DNA of 14,489 nt from an uncultured Clostridia bacterium (GTDB taxonomy: Bacteria; Bacillota; Clostridia; TANB77; CAG-508), in NCBI GenBank assembly GCA_948585895.1, contig CAPBNZ010000044.1:516-15004 (forward strand), given 5' to 3'. Shown piece after piece: positions 1-6,433 of the stretch. Below the pieces are notes generated by a model. The model saw only the letters and a program-made list of their open reading frames with translations, was not told the DNA's origin and searched no databases. The first letter of the stretch is position 1. The number at the start of each line of letters is the position of its first letter. Both the position numbers and the translations under genes were made by a program.

Positions 1-435
1 ATCTGATAGTTGATGACCTATTAAATGACATCTATTGTATAAATATTCTCCCTTATATTTCCTTTGTACCCAACCAGTTGGTTTTATACTACTGATATCT
101 CCTCTTTCATCTCCATCAGGTGGCATTATCTCTTTGCAAATATTAGCATAAGCAACTCCACATCTTCCTTTATTATCTAATTTACTATATTCTTCAAAAC
201 TTTCTGTAATATAATCTTTTTCACTAAAATATGGTTTACCATTATTTATTTTTACATATGTTTGACCAGAGTATTCTGGTATTTCATCTATACTATTATA
301 ATTTGCAACTATAATTTCATTTAATATATCTACATTATTGGAAATATAAATTAGTCCTATAAATAAAATTATAGTAATTGCCATTGTTAAAATTTGTTTC
401 AAATTCATTTTCTTTTTACTAATATCTTTTATCAT
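1..435 (-). CDS. DNA/RNA non-specific endonuclease (EndA/streptodornase-like), membrane-anchored, C-terminus outside window
   Basis: The reading frame stays open for 145 codons from an ATG at 435 to the window edge, so the C-terminal part is missing. A GGGAGG ribosome binding site lies at 448-453. A short basic N-terminus (residues 1-14) is followed by a hydrophobic segment at about 15-32, which would act as a signal anchor and place the rest outside the cell. Residues 133-142 read YNRCHLIGHQ, which fits the His-containing active-site motif of the non-specific endonuclease family (NRxH or DRGH, then LIG/LLG). His137 would be the general base, and the metal-binding Asn would lie beyond the window. 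Family members cut DNA and RNA without sequence preference; some are secreted, and pneumococcal EndA takes part in DNA uptake. The Cys before the catalytic His is less usual than Gly or Ser. The role here is unknown. Confidence 0.8.
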   Translation of the reverse strand, partial: MIKDISKKKMNLKQILTMAITIILFIGLIYISNNVDILNEIIVANYNSIDEIPEYSGQTYVKINNGKPYFSEKDYITESFEEYSKLDNKGRCGVAYANICKEIMPPDGDERGDISSIKPTGWVQRKYKGEYLYNRCHLIGHQLSD

Positions 436-459
436 CTTTATTTCCTACCTCCCATAACT

Positions 460-488
460 ATCTTATCATATTATCAAAAAGCTAACAA
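460..488 (-). promoter_or_regulatory. Candidate promoter of the endonuclease gene
   Basis: On the minus strand a TTGTTA box at 483-488 is followed after 17 bases by TAAGAT at 460-465, with a TG one base upstream of the -10 box (extended -10). Transcription would start near 453, which leaves only about 18 bases before the ATG at 435 and puts the ribosome binding site almost at the 5' end. That tight fit keeps the confidence low. Confidence 0.35.
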
Positions 489-527
489 GGATTTTAAAAT
501 TTTACTTAAAATTTGCATATAAACTGT

Positions 528-621
528 TTAAACATTCTTCTCAATATTCTCCTGATTTGTACAATTTGATATGGATTTTTTCTGTACTTTAGTATTATTT
601 TTAATATTATTTCTTTTATTA
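528..621 (-). other. Frameshifted C-terminal tail of the HTH protein
   Basis: Directly after the HTH gene's stop codon the +1 frame stays open for about 31 more codons and ends in TAA at 528-530. It encodes a hydrophilic Asn/Lys-rich stretch (EDNNKRNNIKNNTK and onwards), the kind of low-complexity tail common after the winged-helix domain of phage-type replication proteins. Losing one base in the A-run at 633-638, or in GGAAGAT just after it, would join the two frames into one protein of about 147 residues. The same frame also has its own ATG at 632, so a separate 34-residue overlapping ORF is the formal alternative, but no ribosome binding site supports it. Confidence 0.4.
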
Positions 622-966
622 TTATCTTCCATTTTTTGATTGATACTGGTATCCATTATTTAATGGATAGGGTACATCATTTATATAAATTTTTCTTTGA
701 ATAATTTGCTTATTTTCATTTCTAATTACTTTAACAATTATAAAATTTCTTTTGCTTAAGTCTGAAATCCAACTTGAAATTGTTTTAGTATTTACACCTA
801 ATTTTTCTGCTAAATATTTATTTGTTGCAAAACAATATCCTTCTTTACAAGCTAGAGATGTTATAATTGCATATAACAATTTCTCATTTGCTCTTAGTTC
901 TTTATTGTATAAAATTATTGATGGAATTATAGAATAATACCCAACATTATCTTGATTTTCTTTCAT
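622..966 (-). CDS. Winged-helix protein of the phage/mobile-element replication-protein type
   Basis: A 114-residue protein. The ATG at 966 was chosen because GGAGTGG lies just upstream; the frame stays open back to 1185, but that extension runs through strong hairpins and has no recognisable sequence. Residues 9-25 (GYYSIIPSIILYNKELR) and the following ANEKLLYAIITSLACKEGYCFATNKYLAEKLGV, given here as a description of the region at about 26-58, resemble the N-terminal DNA-binding domain of HTH proteins near phage and conjugative-element replication genes. The helix-turn-helix spans roughly 48-75 (NKYLAEKLGVNTKTISSWI) and the wing 78-100 (KVIRNENKQIIQRKIYI). Relatives usually continue into a longer C-terminal region. 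Here the frame stops at KNGR, and a 1-base shift would restore an Asn/Lys-rich tail. It may be a remnant of an integrated element; DNA binding is likely, a replication role is inferred. Confidence 0.65.
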   Translation of the reverse strand: MKENQDNVGYYSIIPSIILYNKELRANEKLLYAIITSLACKEGYCFATNKYLAEKLGVNTKTISSWISDLSKRNFIIVKVIRNENKQIIQRKIYINDVPYPLNNGYQYQSKNGR

Positions 967-983
967 ATACCACTCCAATTCTA

Positions 984-1056
984 GCAGTAATTTTGCATAA
1001 AAAATACAGAATATTTCTATCAATCTGAAATACTCTGTAATATAGATGATTACTGC
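984..1056 (-). terminator. Nested stem-loop with T-run in the leader of the HTH gene (terminator or attenuator)
   Basis: The inner hairpin pairs 1005-1017 with 1027-1039 (13 bp, one mismatch) around a 9-base loop. On the minus strand it is followed directly by six T (999-1004), the form of an intrinsic terminator. An outer 8-bp stem encloses it: GCAGTAAT at 984-991 with ATTACTGC at 1049-1056. It ends only about 18 bases before the HTH start codon at 966, so it would act as an attenuator of that gene, or terminate antisense transcription from the region of the broken peptidase gene. No upstream minus-strand gene exists that it would otherwise serve. Confidence 0.5.
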
Positions 1057-1066
1057 GTTTTGTTCA

Positions 1067-1133
1067 TTTATTAAAAAATCTTTGATTTTTAATAAAAACA
1101 TTGTGCAGAAAATTTTTTTAAAATTTTCGCACA
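1067..1133. repeat. Two further adjacent stem-loops
   Basis: The first hairpin pairs TTTATTAAAAAATC (1067-1080) with GATTTTTAATAAA (1084-1096) around a TTT loop, with one extra A in the left arm. The second pairs TGTGC (1102-1106) with GCACA (1129-1133) and GAAAATTTT (1108-1116) with AAAATTTTC (1120-1128) around a TTT loop, with one bulged A at 1107. AT-rich sequence gives such palindromes easily, but the GC-containing foot of the second and the close packing next to the neighbouring hairpins argue for a structured region. Confidence 0.5.
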
Positions 1134-1135
1134 CG

Positions 1136-1197
1136 AGCAAATACGGTACATATAAAATCTCAAAAAGGTTGATATTACTCATCATGTACCTTTTGCT
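1136..1197. repeat. Stem-loop bordering the broken peptidase gene
   Basis: GGTACAT at 1145-1151 pairs with ATGTACC at 1184-1190, and AGCAAA at 1136-1141 with TTTGCT at 1192-1197, separated by a small internal loop (TAC against T). The apical loop is about 32 bases. Its outer end lies about 20-30 bases from where recognisable M14 peptidase homology begins, so it may mark the edge of an inserted element. Confidence 0.4.
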
Positions 1198-1692
1198 TTA
1201 GGCGTTTGGTATATTTTTAATACAACAGGTGTGGATTTAAATTTGCAATTTCCTGCACGGATGGGAAAATGCCAAAAAAATAAAATACTCCCAAGGATTT
1301 TCTCGGACCTAGTCCACGAGACTTTGTAGGTTATCGGACCTTTAACGGAACCCGAATCTTTAGCTATTTACAATTTTACCTTATCCCATGATTTTAATTT
1401 AGTAATAGCTTACCATACACAAGGGGAAGAAATCTATTGGCAATTTCAAGATTTCAATCCACCAAATAGTCTTGCTATTGGTGAACAATTTGCTGAATCA
1501 AGTGGCTATGCTTTATCCAAAACACCTTATAATTCTAGTTTTGCTGGCTATAAAGACTGGTTTATTCAAACTTATAATAGACCTGGCTATACCATTGAGG
1601 CTGGAATTGGAAAAAATCCTTTGCCAATTTCCCAGTTTGACAAAATTTATCAAAACAATTTAGGTATTTTAGTTTTAGGTGCTGTTTTATAA
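1186..1692 (+). pseudogene. Remnant of an M14-family gamma-D-glutamyl-L-diamino-acid peptidase
   Basis: This is the only protein-like sequence on the plus strand, and it faces tsf tail to tail. Pieced together from 1228 it reads GVDLNLQFPA, GWENAKKIKYSQGFS, GPSPRDFVGY and GPLTEPES, then an intact frame to TAA at 1690-1692. This matches the C-terminal half of zinc carboxypeptidase-like enzymes that cleave gamma-D-Glu-diaminopimelate bonds in peptidoglycan peptides. The third zinc ligand (His in AYHTQGEEIYW, about 1411-1440) and the catalytic Glu (in GYTIEAG, about 1585-1605) are present. The N-terminal half with the HxxE zinc ligands is absent and no start codon is apparent. Single extra C bases at 1258, 1304 and 1335 each break the frame, and each sits directly before a GGA Gly codon. 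After 1335 the frame is clean for about 118 codons, so decay is recent or the insertions are sequencing errors. Confidence 0.85.
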
Positions 1693-1767
1693 GACTAAAA
1701 AGTATTTCCGTCATTTTATTTACATTTGTTATTTCATTATATAATTTATCAATTAAAGTAAAAGAAA

Positions 1768-1806
1768 AGATTAAGGTTGTATGTTTCTTAACACTTACCT
1801 TAATCT
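1768..1806 (-). terminator. Intrinsic terminator of rpsB-tsf, possibly bidirectional
   Basis: A perfect 10-bp inverted repeat (AGATTAAGGT at 1768-1777, ACCTTAATCT at 1797-1806) lies 8 bases after the tsf stop codon. On the minus strand it is followed by TTTCTTTTAC. On the plus strand it is followed by CTATTTTTT, so it could also end transcripts from the remnant peptidase gene. Confidence 0.75.
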
Positions 1807-1813
1807 CTATTTT

Positions 1814-2692
1814 TTATTGTAATTGCTTTCTAACTTCTTCTGCAAAATTTTCTTCTTTTTTCTCAATTCCTTCGCCCTTTTCAAATCTTGCAAATTCCAC
1901 TATTTCTGCATCTTTTTCACTTAATATTTGATTTACTTTCTTATTAGAATCTTTTACAAATATCTGGTCTACTAAACAGATTTCCTCATAAAATTTTCCA
2001 ATTCTTCCTTGTACAATTTTCTCAGCAATTGCTTCTGGTTTTCCCTCATTCATTGTTTGTGCTTTTAGGATTTCCATTTCTTTGCTTACTCTTTCTGATG
2101 GTACTTCTTCTTTTCTCACATATTCAGGTCTTGCTGCAGCAATTTGCATACAAATGTCTTTTGCTACTTCGCTATTTCCTTTTTTCATATTAACTAAAAC
2201 AGCTATTTTTCCATCTCCATGAATATATTTTTCTACTAAACCTTCTGATTCAAATCTTACAAATCTTCTAATGTTCATATTTTCACCAATAGTAGCTATC
2301 TTCTCTACTAATACTTCTTGTACAGTTTTTCCTGCTACTTCTATTGATTCTTGTTTCAATAATTCCTCTACATCTTTTGGATTCTTTTCTACAATTTGTT
2401 TTGCAACATTCATAACAAATGTTTTGAAATCTTCATTTTTAGCAACAAAATCTGTTTCTGAATTAACTTCTACTATTGCTCCTATTTTTCCATCTTCTGC
2501 TATATATGCTTCTACTAATCCTTCTGCCGCTACTCTTCCAGACTTTTTAGCTGCTTTTGCTATTCCTCTTTCTCTTAATAATTCAATAGCTTTTTCCATG
2601 TCTCCATCTGTTTCTGTTAAAACTTTTTTGCAGTCCATCATTCCTGCACCTGTTTTTTCTCTCAATTCTTTTACTAAACTTGCTGTAACCAT
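1814..2692 (-). CDS. tsf: Translation elongation factor Ts
   Basis: EF-Ts is the guanine nucleotide exchange factor that recycles EF-Tu-GDP in the cytoplasm. The 292-residue length is normal for Bacillota. The N-terminal UBA-like domain is clear (VKELREKTGAGMMDCKKVL, residues 7-25), and the EF-Tu-contacting TDFVAKN motif is at 80-86. The rest of the core and the C-terminal helical module (SEKDAEIVEFARFEKGEGI) are intact up to KQLQ. The ATG at 2692 was chosen because GGGAGG lies a few bases upstream and the protein then begins as expected (MVTASLVKEL). An in-frame ATG at 2785 would add 31 unrelated residues and lies in the hairpin region after rpsB. It is the second gene of the classic rpsB-tsf operon; a hairpin terminator separates the two, so tsf is probably expressed by read-through or from a weak promoter of its own. 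Confidence 0.97.
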   Translation of the reverse strand: MVTASLVKELREKTGAGMMDCKKVLTETDGDMEKAIELLRERGIAKAAKKSGRVAAEGLVEAYIAEDGKIGAIVEVNSETDFVAKNEDFKTFVMNVAKQIVEKNPKDVEELLKQESIEVAGKTVQEVLVEKIATIGENMNIRRFVRFESEGLVEKYIHGDGKIAVLVNMKKGNSEVAKDICMQIAAARPEYVRKEEVPSERVSKEMEILKAQTMNEGKPEAIAEKIVQGRIGKFYEEICLVDQIFVKDSNKKVNQILSEKDAEIVEFARFEKGEGIEKKEENFAEEVRKQLQ

Positions 2693-2791
2693 TTTTATTC
2701 CTCCCTTTTTAGTTAGCTGTTGAACAAAGTATACTACAAATAATATACGAAAAATGTTTATCCTCTTTATACCTTGCTCTATCATTTTCTT

Positions 2792-2839
2792 ATAAAAGAA
2801 AGAGAGTAGAGCAGAAAAGCTCTACTCCCTTTCTTTTAT
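2792..2839 (-). terminator. Hairpin between rpsB and tsf (partial terminator)
   Basis: Left arm 2792-2812 and right arm 2819-2839 pair over 21 bp with one mismatch, around a 6-base loop. The stem starts 3 bases after the rpsB stop codon. On the minus strand the 3' arm ends in TCTTTCTTTTATA, so the U-rich stretch lies partly within the stem. The stability suggests efficient termination or 3'-end protection of rpsB mRNA, with some transcription continuing into tsf. Confidence 0.7.
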
Positions 2840-2842
2840 TTT

Positions 2843-3625
2843 TTAAGCTTCTTGTTCTTCACTAGTTTCTACAACTTCTTCCATACTAGTAGGTTCTTCT
2901 GTTTGAACTACTTGTTCTTCTTGGATTTCTGTTTCAAAACTTTCACCTTGTTTCCCTTCAATAACAGCATTTGCCATAACATCAGCAATTAATTTTACTG
3001 CTCTTATTGCATCGTCATTTCCTGGTATTGGATAATCTAATTCTTCTGGATTACAGTTAGTATCTACTAATCCTACTACTGGAATTCCTAATTTTTTAGC
3101 TTCTAATATGGCAATTCTCTCTTTTTTAGGGTCTACTAAGAAGATAACTCCTGGTAATCTATCCATTTCTTTAATTCCACCAAGATTCTTTTCTAGCTTT
3201 TCCATTTCTTTTTTAAGTAAGATAACTTCTTTTTTTGGTAATATATTAAATGTACCATCTTCTTGCATAGTTTCTAAATCTTTTAATCTTTGAATTCTTG
3301 TTTGAATTGTTCCAAAGTTTGTTAGCATTCCTCCTAACCATCTTTGGTCTACATAGTACATTCCACATTTTAATGCTGCTTCTTTCATGCATTCTTGTGC
3401 TTGTTTTTTGGTTCCTACAAATAGAACTGTCTTTCCTTCTTCTGCTTGTTCTTTGATAAAGCTATATGCTTCATCTAATTTTTTTGATGTTTTTTGTAAA
3501 TCAATGATATGAATTCCATTTCTAGCTTGGAATATATATTCCGCCATCTTAGGATCCCATCTTCTTGTTTGATGTCCAAAGTGAACACCTGCTTCAAGTA
3601 ATTGTTTCATTGCAACTACTGCCAT
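2843..3625 (-). CDS. rpsB: 30S ribosomal protein S2
   Basis: S2 is a protein of the 30S subunit, bound between head and body and needed for S1 and mRNA handling in many bacteria. The 260-residue product begins with the typical MKQLLEAGVHFGHQTRRW block (residues 6-23) and contains the conserved stretches IHIIDLQKT, VLFVGTKKQA, YYVDQRWLGGMLTNF and PGVIFLVDPKKE, then VGLVDTNCNPEELDYPIPGNDD shortened here to its key VDTN and IPGNDD elements. The last 35 or so residues form a Glu-rich acidic tail, common in clostridial S2 proteins and of variable length. A GGGAGG site lies upstream of the ATG at 3625. Transcription starts from a strong promoter at 3736-3764 through a leader of about 100 bases that can fold and may be where S2 represses its own synthesis, as known for the E. 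coli rpsB leader. Confidence 0.98.
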   Translation of the reverse strand: MAVVAMKQLLEAGVHFGHQTRRWDPKMAEYIFQARNGIHIIDLQKTSKKLDEAYSFIKEQAEEGKTVLFVGTKKQAQECMKEAALKCGMYYVDQRWLGGMLTNFGTIQTRIQRLKDLETMQEDGTFNILPKKEVILLKKEMEKLEKNLGGIKEMDRLPGVIFLVDPKKERIAILEAKKLGIPVVGLVDTNCNPEELDYPIPGNDDAIRAVKLIADVMANAVIEGKQGESFETEIQEEQVVQTEEPTSMEEVVETSEEQEA

Positions 3626-3654
3626 TTTTTATTCCTCCCTTTTGTTATTTCTTC

Positions 3655-3718
3655 CACAAAGTTTCTACGTTTTTTAGGACCTAAATCATCAGGCACTTCC
3701 TTTAAAACTCTCCTTGTG
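3655..3718 (-). promoter_or_regulatory. Foldable 5' leader of rpsB (candidate S2 autoregulatory element)
   Basis: In RNA terms the leader can form an outer stem CACAA/TTGTG (3714-3718 with 3655-3659), a 4-base GGAG bulge, a stem AGTTT/AAACT (3705-3709 with 3660-3664), then AGGA/TCCT (3698-3701 with 3676-3679), capped by CCTGA/TTAGG around TGAT (3680-3693). It lies wholly between the predicted transcription start near 3729 and the rpsB ribosome binding site. The arrangement suits a ribosomal-protein leader, but the fold is by eye only and no known family was matched. Confidence 0.45.
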
Positions 3719-3735
3719 TGATTAATACGTTTGTT

Positions 3736-3764
3736 ATTGTACCACGTTTTGCTTATAATTTCAA
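3736..3764 (-). promoter_or_regulatory. Strong SigA-type promoter of rpsB-tsf
   Basis: On the minus strand TTGAAA (3759-3764) and TACAAT (3736-3741) are separated by exactly 17 bases, with TGG before the -10 box giving an extended -10. This is the best promoter in the window and fits a ribosomal operon. The remaining stretch up to the kinase stop (3765-3948) shows no gene and no clear terminator. Confidence 0.8.
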
Positions 3765-3948
3765 GTGTTTTTCGAAACTTTTTGGGACGGAGGAAAAAAT
3801 CATGCCTCAATTTAGTCTTACATTAATTTTTATCAAAAAATAATAGAATGAATAGTAATAAAATTATAACAAATTGATTCTAAATTATTTAGTCAACCAC
3901 TAATTCGTTTTATAAAATTTTCATCTCTTCCTAAAAATTACACATATC

Positions 3949-4851
3949 TTATAAAACTGCTCCAATTATTCCTGCATCATTTCCTAATGTTGCTGTCTTA
4001 AGTTCAATATTCCCTCTTCCTACGATTCCTTTGTTAGCTTGTTTAATTTTTTCTTTTAGTCTAGGTAAAAATATTTCCTCAAAATAAACAAAACTACCAC
4101 CAATTCCAATTATTTCTGGTTCAAAAATATTGATTAAATTTATGATTCCTATACTTAAATTTTCAATATAATCTGATATTATCTGCTCAATTACTTTATA
4201 TTCCTTCTTCTTAACAGTATTCTTTTGAAGTATTTCTAATAATTCTTTCCCTTTTGTGTTTTCACTTAGATGCAAAGCATTTCTCAAATTATCTTTAAAA
4301 GCCTTCATGGAAGCATATCTCTCAAAACATCCTTTCCTTCCACAAATACATGGAATTCCATTTTTGTCAATTACAATATGCCCAAATTCATATCCTGGTC
4401 TTCTATCCCCTTTCAATAATTCATTATTTATAAAAGCCGCACCTCCAATTCCAGTTCCAAGGGTTAAAAATAAGCTTCTAGTGTAACCTTTCAAGCATCC
4501 ATAAATGTTTTCTGCTAGTGCTGCACACTTAGCATCATTTCTTATTGTAATGGGAAGTTTTATTTGTTTTTGCAACTGCTCCACAATAGCATAATTTTTT
4601 ATCTCTAAATTACCTGAAGATAAAATCACACCATTTTCTGCCCATCCTGGTATTGCCATACCTATTTGCGTTATATTATATTTTTCTGCAAAGAAACTAA
4701 CATACTTAATTATACACTCCTCAATTGATTGTTTGATATTCTTTTTTTCAAAAGTTGTTAGTCTTTTTTCACTTTTCTCTATTATTTCTCCATTTTTATC
4801 TACCACACCAATTGCTATATGGCTTCCACCTAAATCTATTCCAATTTTCAT
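3949..4851 (-). CDS. ROK-family sugar kinase (glucokinase-like)
   Basis: A 300-residue cytoplasmic enzyme of the ROK family, which phosphorylates glucose, N-acetylmannosamine or related hexoses with ATP. The phosphate-1 loop is at the N-terminus (GIDLGGSHIAIGVVD, residues 3-17). The catalytic Asp lies in RNDAKCAALAE (about 104-114), and the second ATP loop is LTLGTGIGGAAF (about 129-140). The sugar/zinc region has EFGH followed by CICGRKGCFE, the C-x-C-G-x-x-G-C-x-E zinc motif that separates ROK kinases from the repressors of the family. No N-terminal DNA-binding domain is present, so it is an enzyme rather than a regulator. A ribosome binding site AAAGGATG precedes the ATG at 4851. It stands alone: neither neighbour is a sugar gene, so the substrate cannot be inferred. 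A palindromic element ends about 46 bases upstream. Confidence 0.93.
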   Translation of the reverse strand: MKIGIDLGGSHIAIGVVDKNGEIIEKSEKRLTTFEKKNIKQSIEECIIKYVSFFAEKYNITQIGMAIPGWAENGVILSSGNLEIKNYAIVEQLQKQIKLPITIRNDAKCAALAENIYGCLKGYTRSLFLTLGTGIGGAAFINNELLKGDRRPGYEFGHIVIDKNGIPCICGRKGCFERYASMKAFKDNLRNALHLSENTKGKELLEILQKNTVKKKEYKVIEQIISDYIENLSIGIINLINIFEPEIIGIGGSFVYFEEIFLPRLKEKIKQANKGIVGRGNIELKTATLGNDAGIIGAVL

Positions 4852-4896
4852 TTTTTCATCCTTTCTTTTTAAATGTCTTTGAATGTGGTGAATACG

Positions 4897-5059
4897 TAAT
4901 ACATGAACTTAAGGTGCAATTGATTATTTTTCATATTTTGCCCAAAGTCACCACAAAAACCGAAAAGGAAAATTAATCTAATCATACTTGCTACTTTTCG
5001 TTTGTTCTCCTAGGCAGTATTACAAAAATAATAAATTACACCTTAAGTTGTCAGTATTA
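4897..5059. repeat. Imperfect palindrome of about 163 bp (MITE-like or terminator-like element)
   Basis: The ends carry TAATAC at 4897-4902 and its complement at 5054-5059. A 16-bp inverted repeat follows, AACTTAAGGTGCAATT at 4906-4921 against 5034-5049, with one mismatch. The similarity continues inward (ATTATTTTT, TGCC) to an inner pair CGAAAAG/CTTTTCG, so nearly the whole element can fold into one long hairpin with a loop of about 26 bases. It lies between the 3' end of pilC (5073) and the kinase gene, codes for nothing, and has no clear target-site duplication. It may be a non-autonomous transposon relic used as a transcription end for the pilus operon. Confidence 0.6.
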
Positions 5060-5072
5060 GTCAATAAAAGTA

Positions 5073-6419
5073 TTATACATCATATGCTGAGAATAAGAAG
5101 TTACCCATATATACTTGTATACATGGAACTAATACAACTAAAACAAAGAAAATTAATACAGTTCCTACAATTGCATATACTACTTGTGGTAATGCTTTCA
5201 TTATTTTAGTCATAATATTGTCAATGTCAATTTGCATATATTCTACTAGTTTTTCCATCATTTCTGTTAAGTCTGTTTGCATTCCTATTTTTAACATTTC
5301 TATTATCATTGGTTTAGCTAACCCTGACTTTTCAAATGGCTCTATCCAAGAAGCTCCAATTAATATATTATTAATTGATGTTTCTATCATAGATAACATA
5401 ACATAGTTTTGGATTACATTTTTACTTACCTCAATGGAATCTTGTATTCTCATTCCATTTTTTAAATTTAAAAGCATTGCTTTCATTAATCTTGAAAAAT
5501 CCAAAGCAAAGATTAATTCTCCAAAAATTGGCATTTTATATTTGAAATAGTCAAAATTATATTTTCCCTTAGGGGTTTGTATATAAAAGTATATACCTAT
5601 TGCAACTCCTATTAAGATAATAACTGGTATATACCAATATAGCATAGCTTTGTCTATAAATGCTGCAAACCATAGTGTGATAGCTGGTAACTTTTCATCA
5701 GTTCCTAATTCGTTAAATACTCCTTGAATAGCAGGAATAGCAACTAATGTACCTACTACTAGCATAACAATTAATAATACAAATTGTATAATATTTGGTA
5801 GTAAAATACTTTTTAGCTTTTTATTTAAAACTTCTGTATCATCTAAATATTTTACAGCTTGTTCTAAGGAATTCGTAAGGGAACCTGATAACTCTCCCAC
5901 CTTTATCATGTTAATATAAATATAAGGAAATACATTCGAATAATATTCCATCGTTGTATACATATTTTCTCCAGCTTCAACCCCTGCTAATATATCTTCT
6001 AAAATCCCCCTAAATGATAAGTTTTCTGTACTTTGAATTATTGTATCTAAGGCATGAATATTATTAAAGTTTGCCTTTTTTAATAAATAAAAGTTTTGGG
6101 TAAAAACAACTAAATCTCTTGATGTTATCTTTTCTGTTTTGGCAAGATATACATTAATTCTCTCTTTTGTACTTAATGTCTTCTTTTTACTTCCAAGTTG
6201 TGTGGTATTTACATTTTTCATAATTTCTTGTATATCTGTAACATTTCTTTTTTGTTTTTTGGGTGTTCTTCCAGAACGATAAGAAACTTGTTCAATTGAT
6301 ATTGGTAATAGATTTCCATTTTTTAACGACTTAATTAGGTTCTGTCTACTGGATGCTTCTACTTTGTTTCTCACAATAACACCTGTTTTCGTTACAGCCT
6401 TATACATATAGATAGGCAT
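5073..6419 (-). CDS. pilC: Type IV pilus platform protein PilC (GspF family)
   Basis: PilC is the polytopic membrane platform on which the PilB and PilT motors act to insert or withdraw pilin subunits. The 448-residue protein begins with the usual short beta domain (MPIYMYKAVTKTG), followed by a long charged linker (about 48-98). The first GspF domain is at about 100-230, with VGELSGSL at 174-181 and a membrane segment at about 207-232. A second membrane segment is at about 261-280. The second GspF domain (about 288-435) starts FDYFKYKMPIFGEL and ends with the third membrane segment at about 411-435. The second domain has GMQTDL where family members usually carry a GExTG-like motif. A GGAGG site precedes the ATG at 6419, 14 bases after pilT, so it is the last gene of the operon. 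Confidence 0.93.
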   Translation of the reverse strand: MPIYMYKAVTKTGVIVRNKVEASSRQNLIKSLKNGNLLPISIEQVSYRSGRTPKKQKRNVTDIQEIMKNVNTTQLGSKKKTLSTKERINVYLAKTEKITSRDLVVFTQNFYLLKKANFNNIHALDTIIQSTENLSFRGILEDILAGVEAGENMYTTMEYYSNVFPYIYINMIKVGELSGSLTNSLEQAVKYLDDTEVLNKKLKSILLPNIIQFVLLIVMLVVGTLVAIPAIQGVFNELGTDEKLPAITLWFAAFIDKAMLYWYIPVIILIGVAIGIYFYIQTPKGKYNFDYFKYKMPIFGELIFALDFSRLMKAMLLNLKNGMRIQDSIEVSKNVIQNYVMLSMIETSINNILIGASWIEPFEKSGLAKPMIIEMLKIGMQTDLTEMMEKLVEYMQIDIDNIMTKIMKALPQVVYAIVGTVLIFFVLVVLVPCIQVYMGNFLFSAYDV

Positions 6420-6433
6420 CTTTCTTTCCTCCT

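Noticed and set aside
497..514. AAATTTTA/TAAAATTT palindrome as terminator of the HTH gene
   Set aside because: It is pure A/T, short, and has no T-run after it on the minus strand.
967..1185. N-terminal extension of the HTH protein by 73 codons
   Set aside because: The stretch is composed of hairpin sequence, encodes no recognisable domain, and a good ribosome binding site precedes the ATG at 966.
2271..2723. 150-codon plus-strand ORF
   Set aside because: It is entirely antisense to tsf and its Ser/Phe/Ile-rich product is typical of an antisense shadow.
2693..2785. Longer start for EF-Ts
   Set aside because: The family start MVTASLVKEL with a GGGAGG site fits position 2692; the extra 31 residues are unrelated to EF-Ts.
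3616..3810. 64-codon minus-strand ORF upstream of rpsB
   Set aside because: It covers the rpsB promoter and leader, overlaps the rpsB start, and shows no protein-like features.
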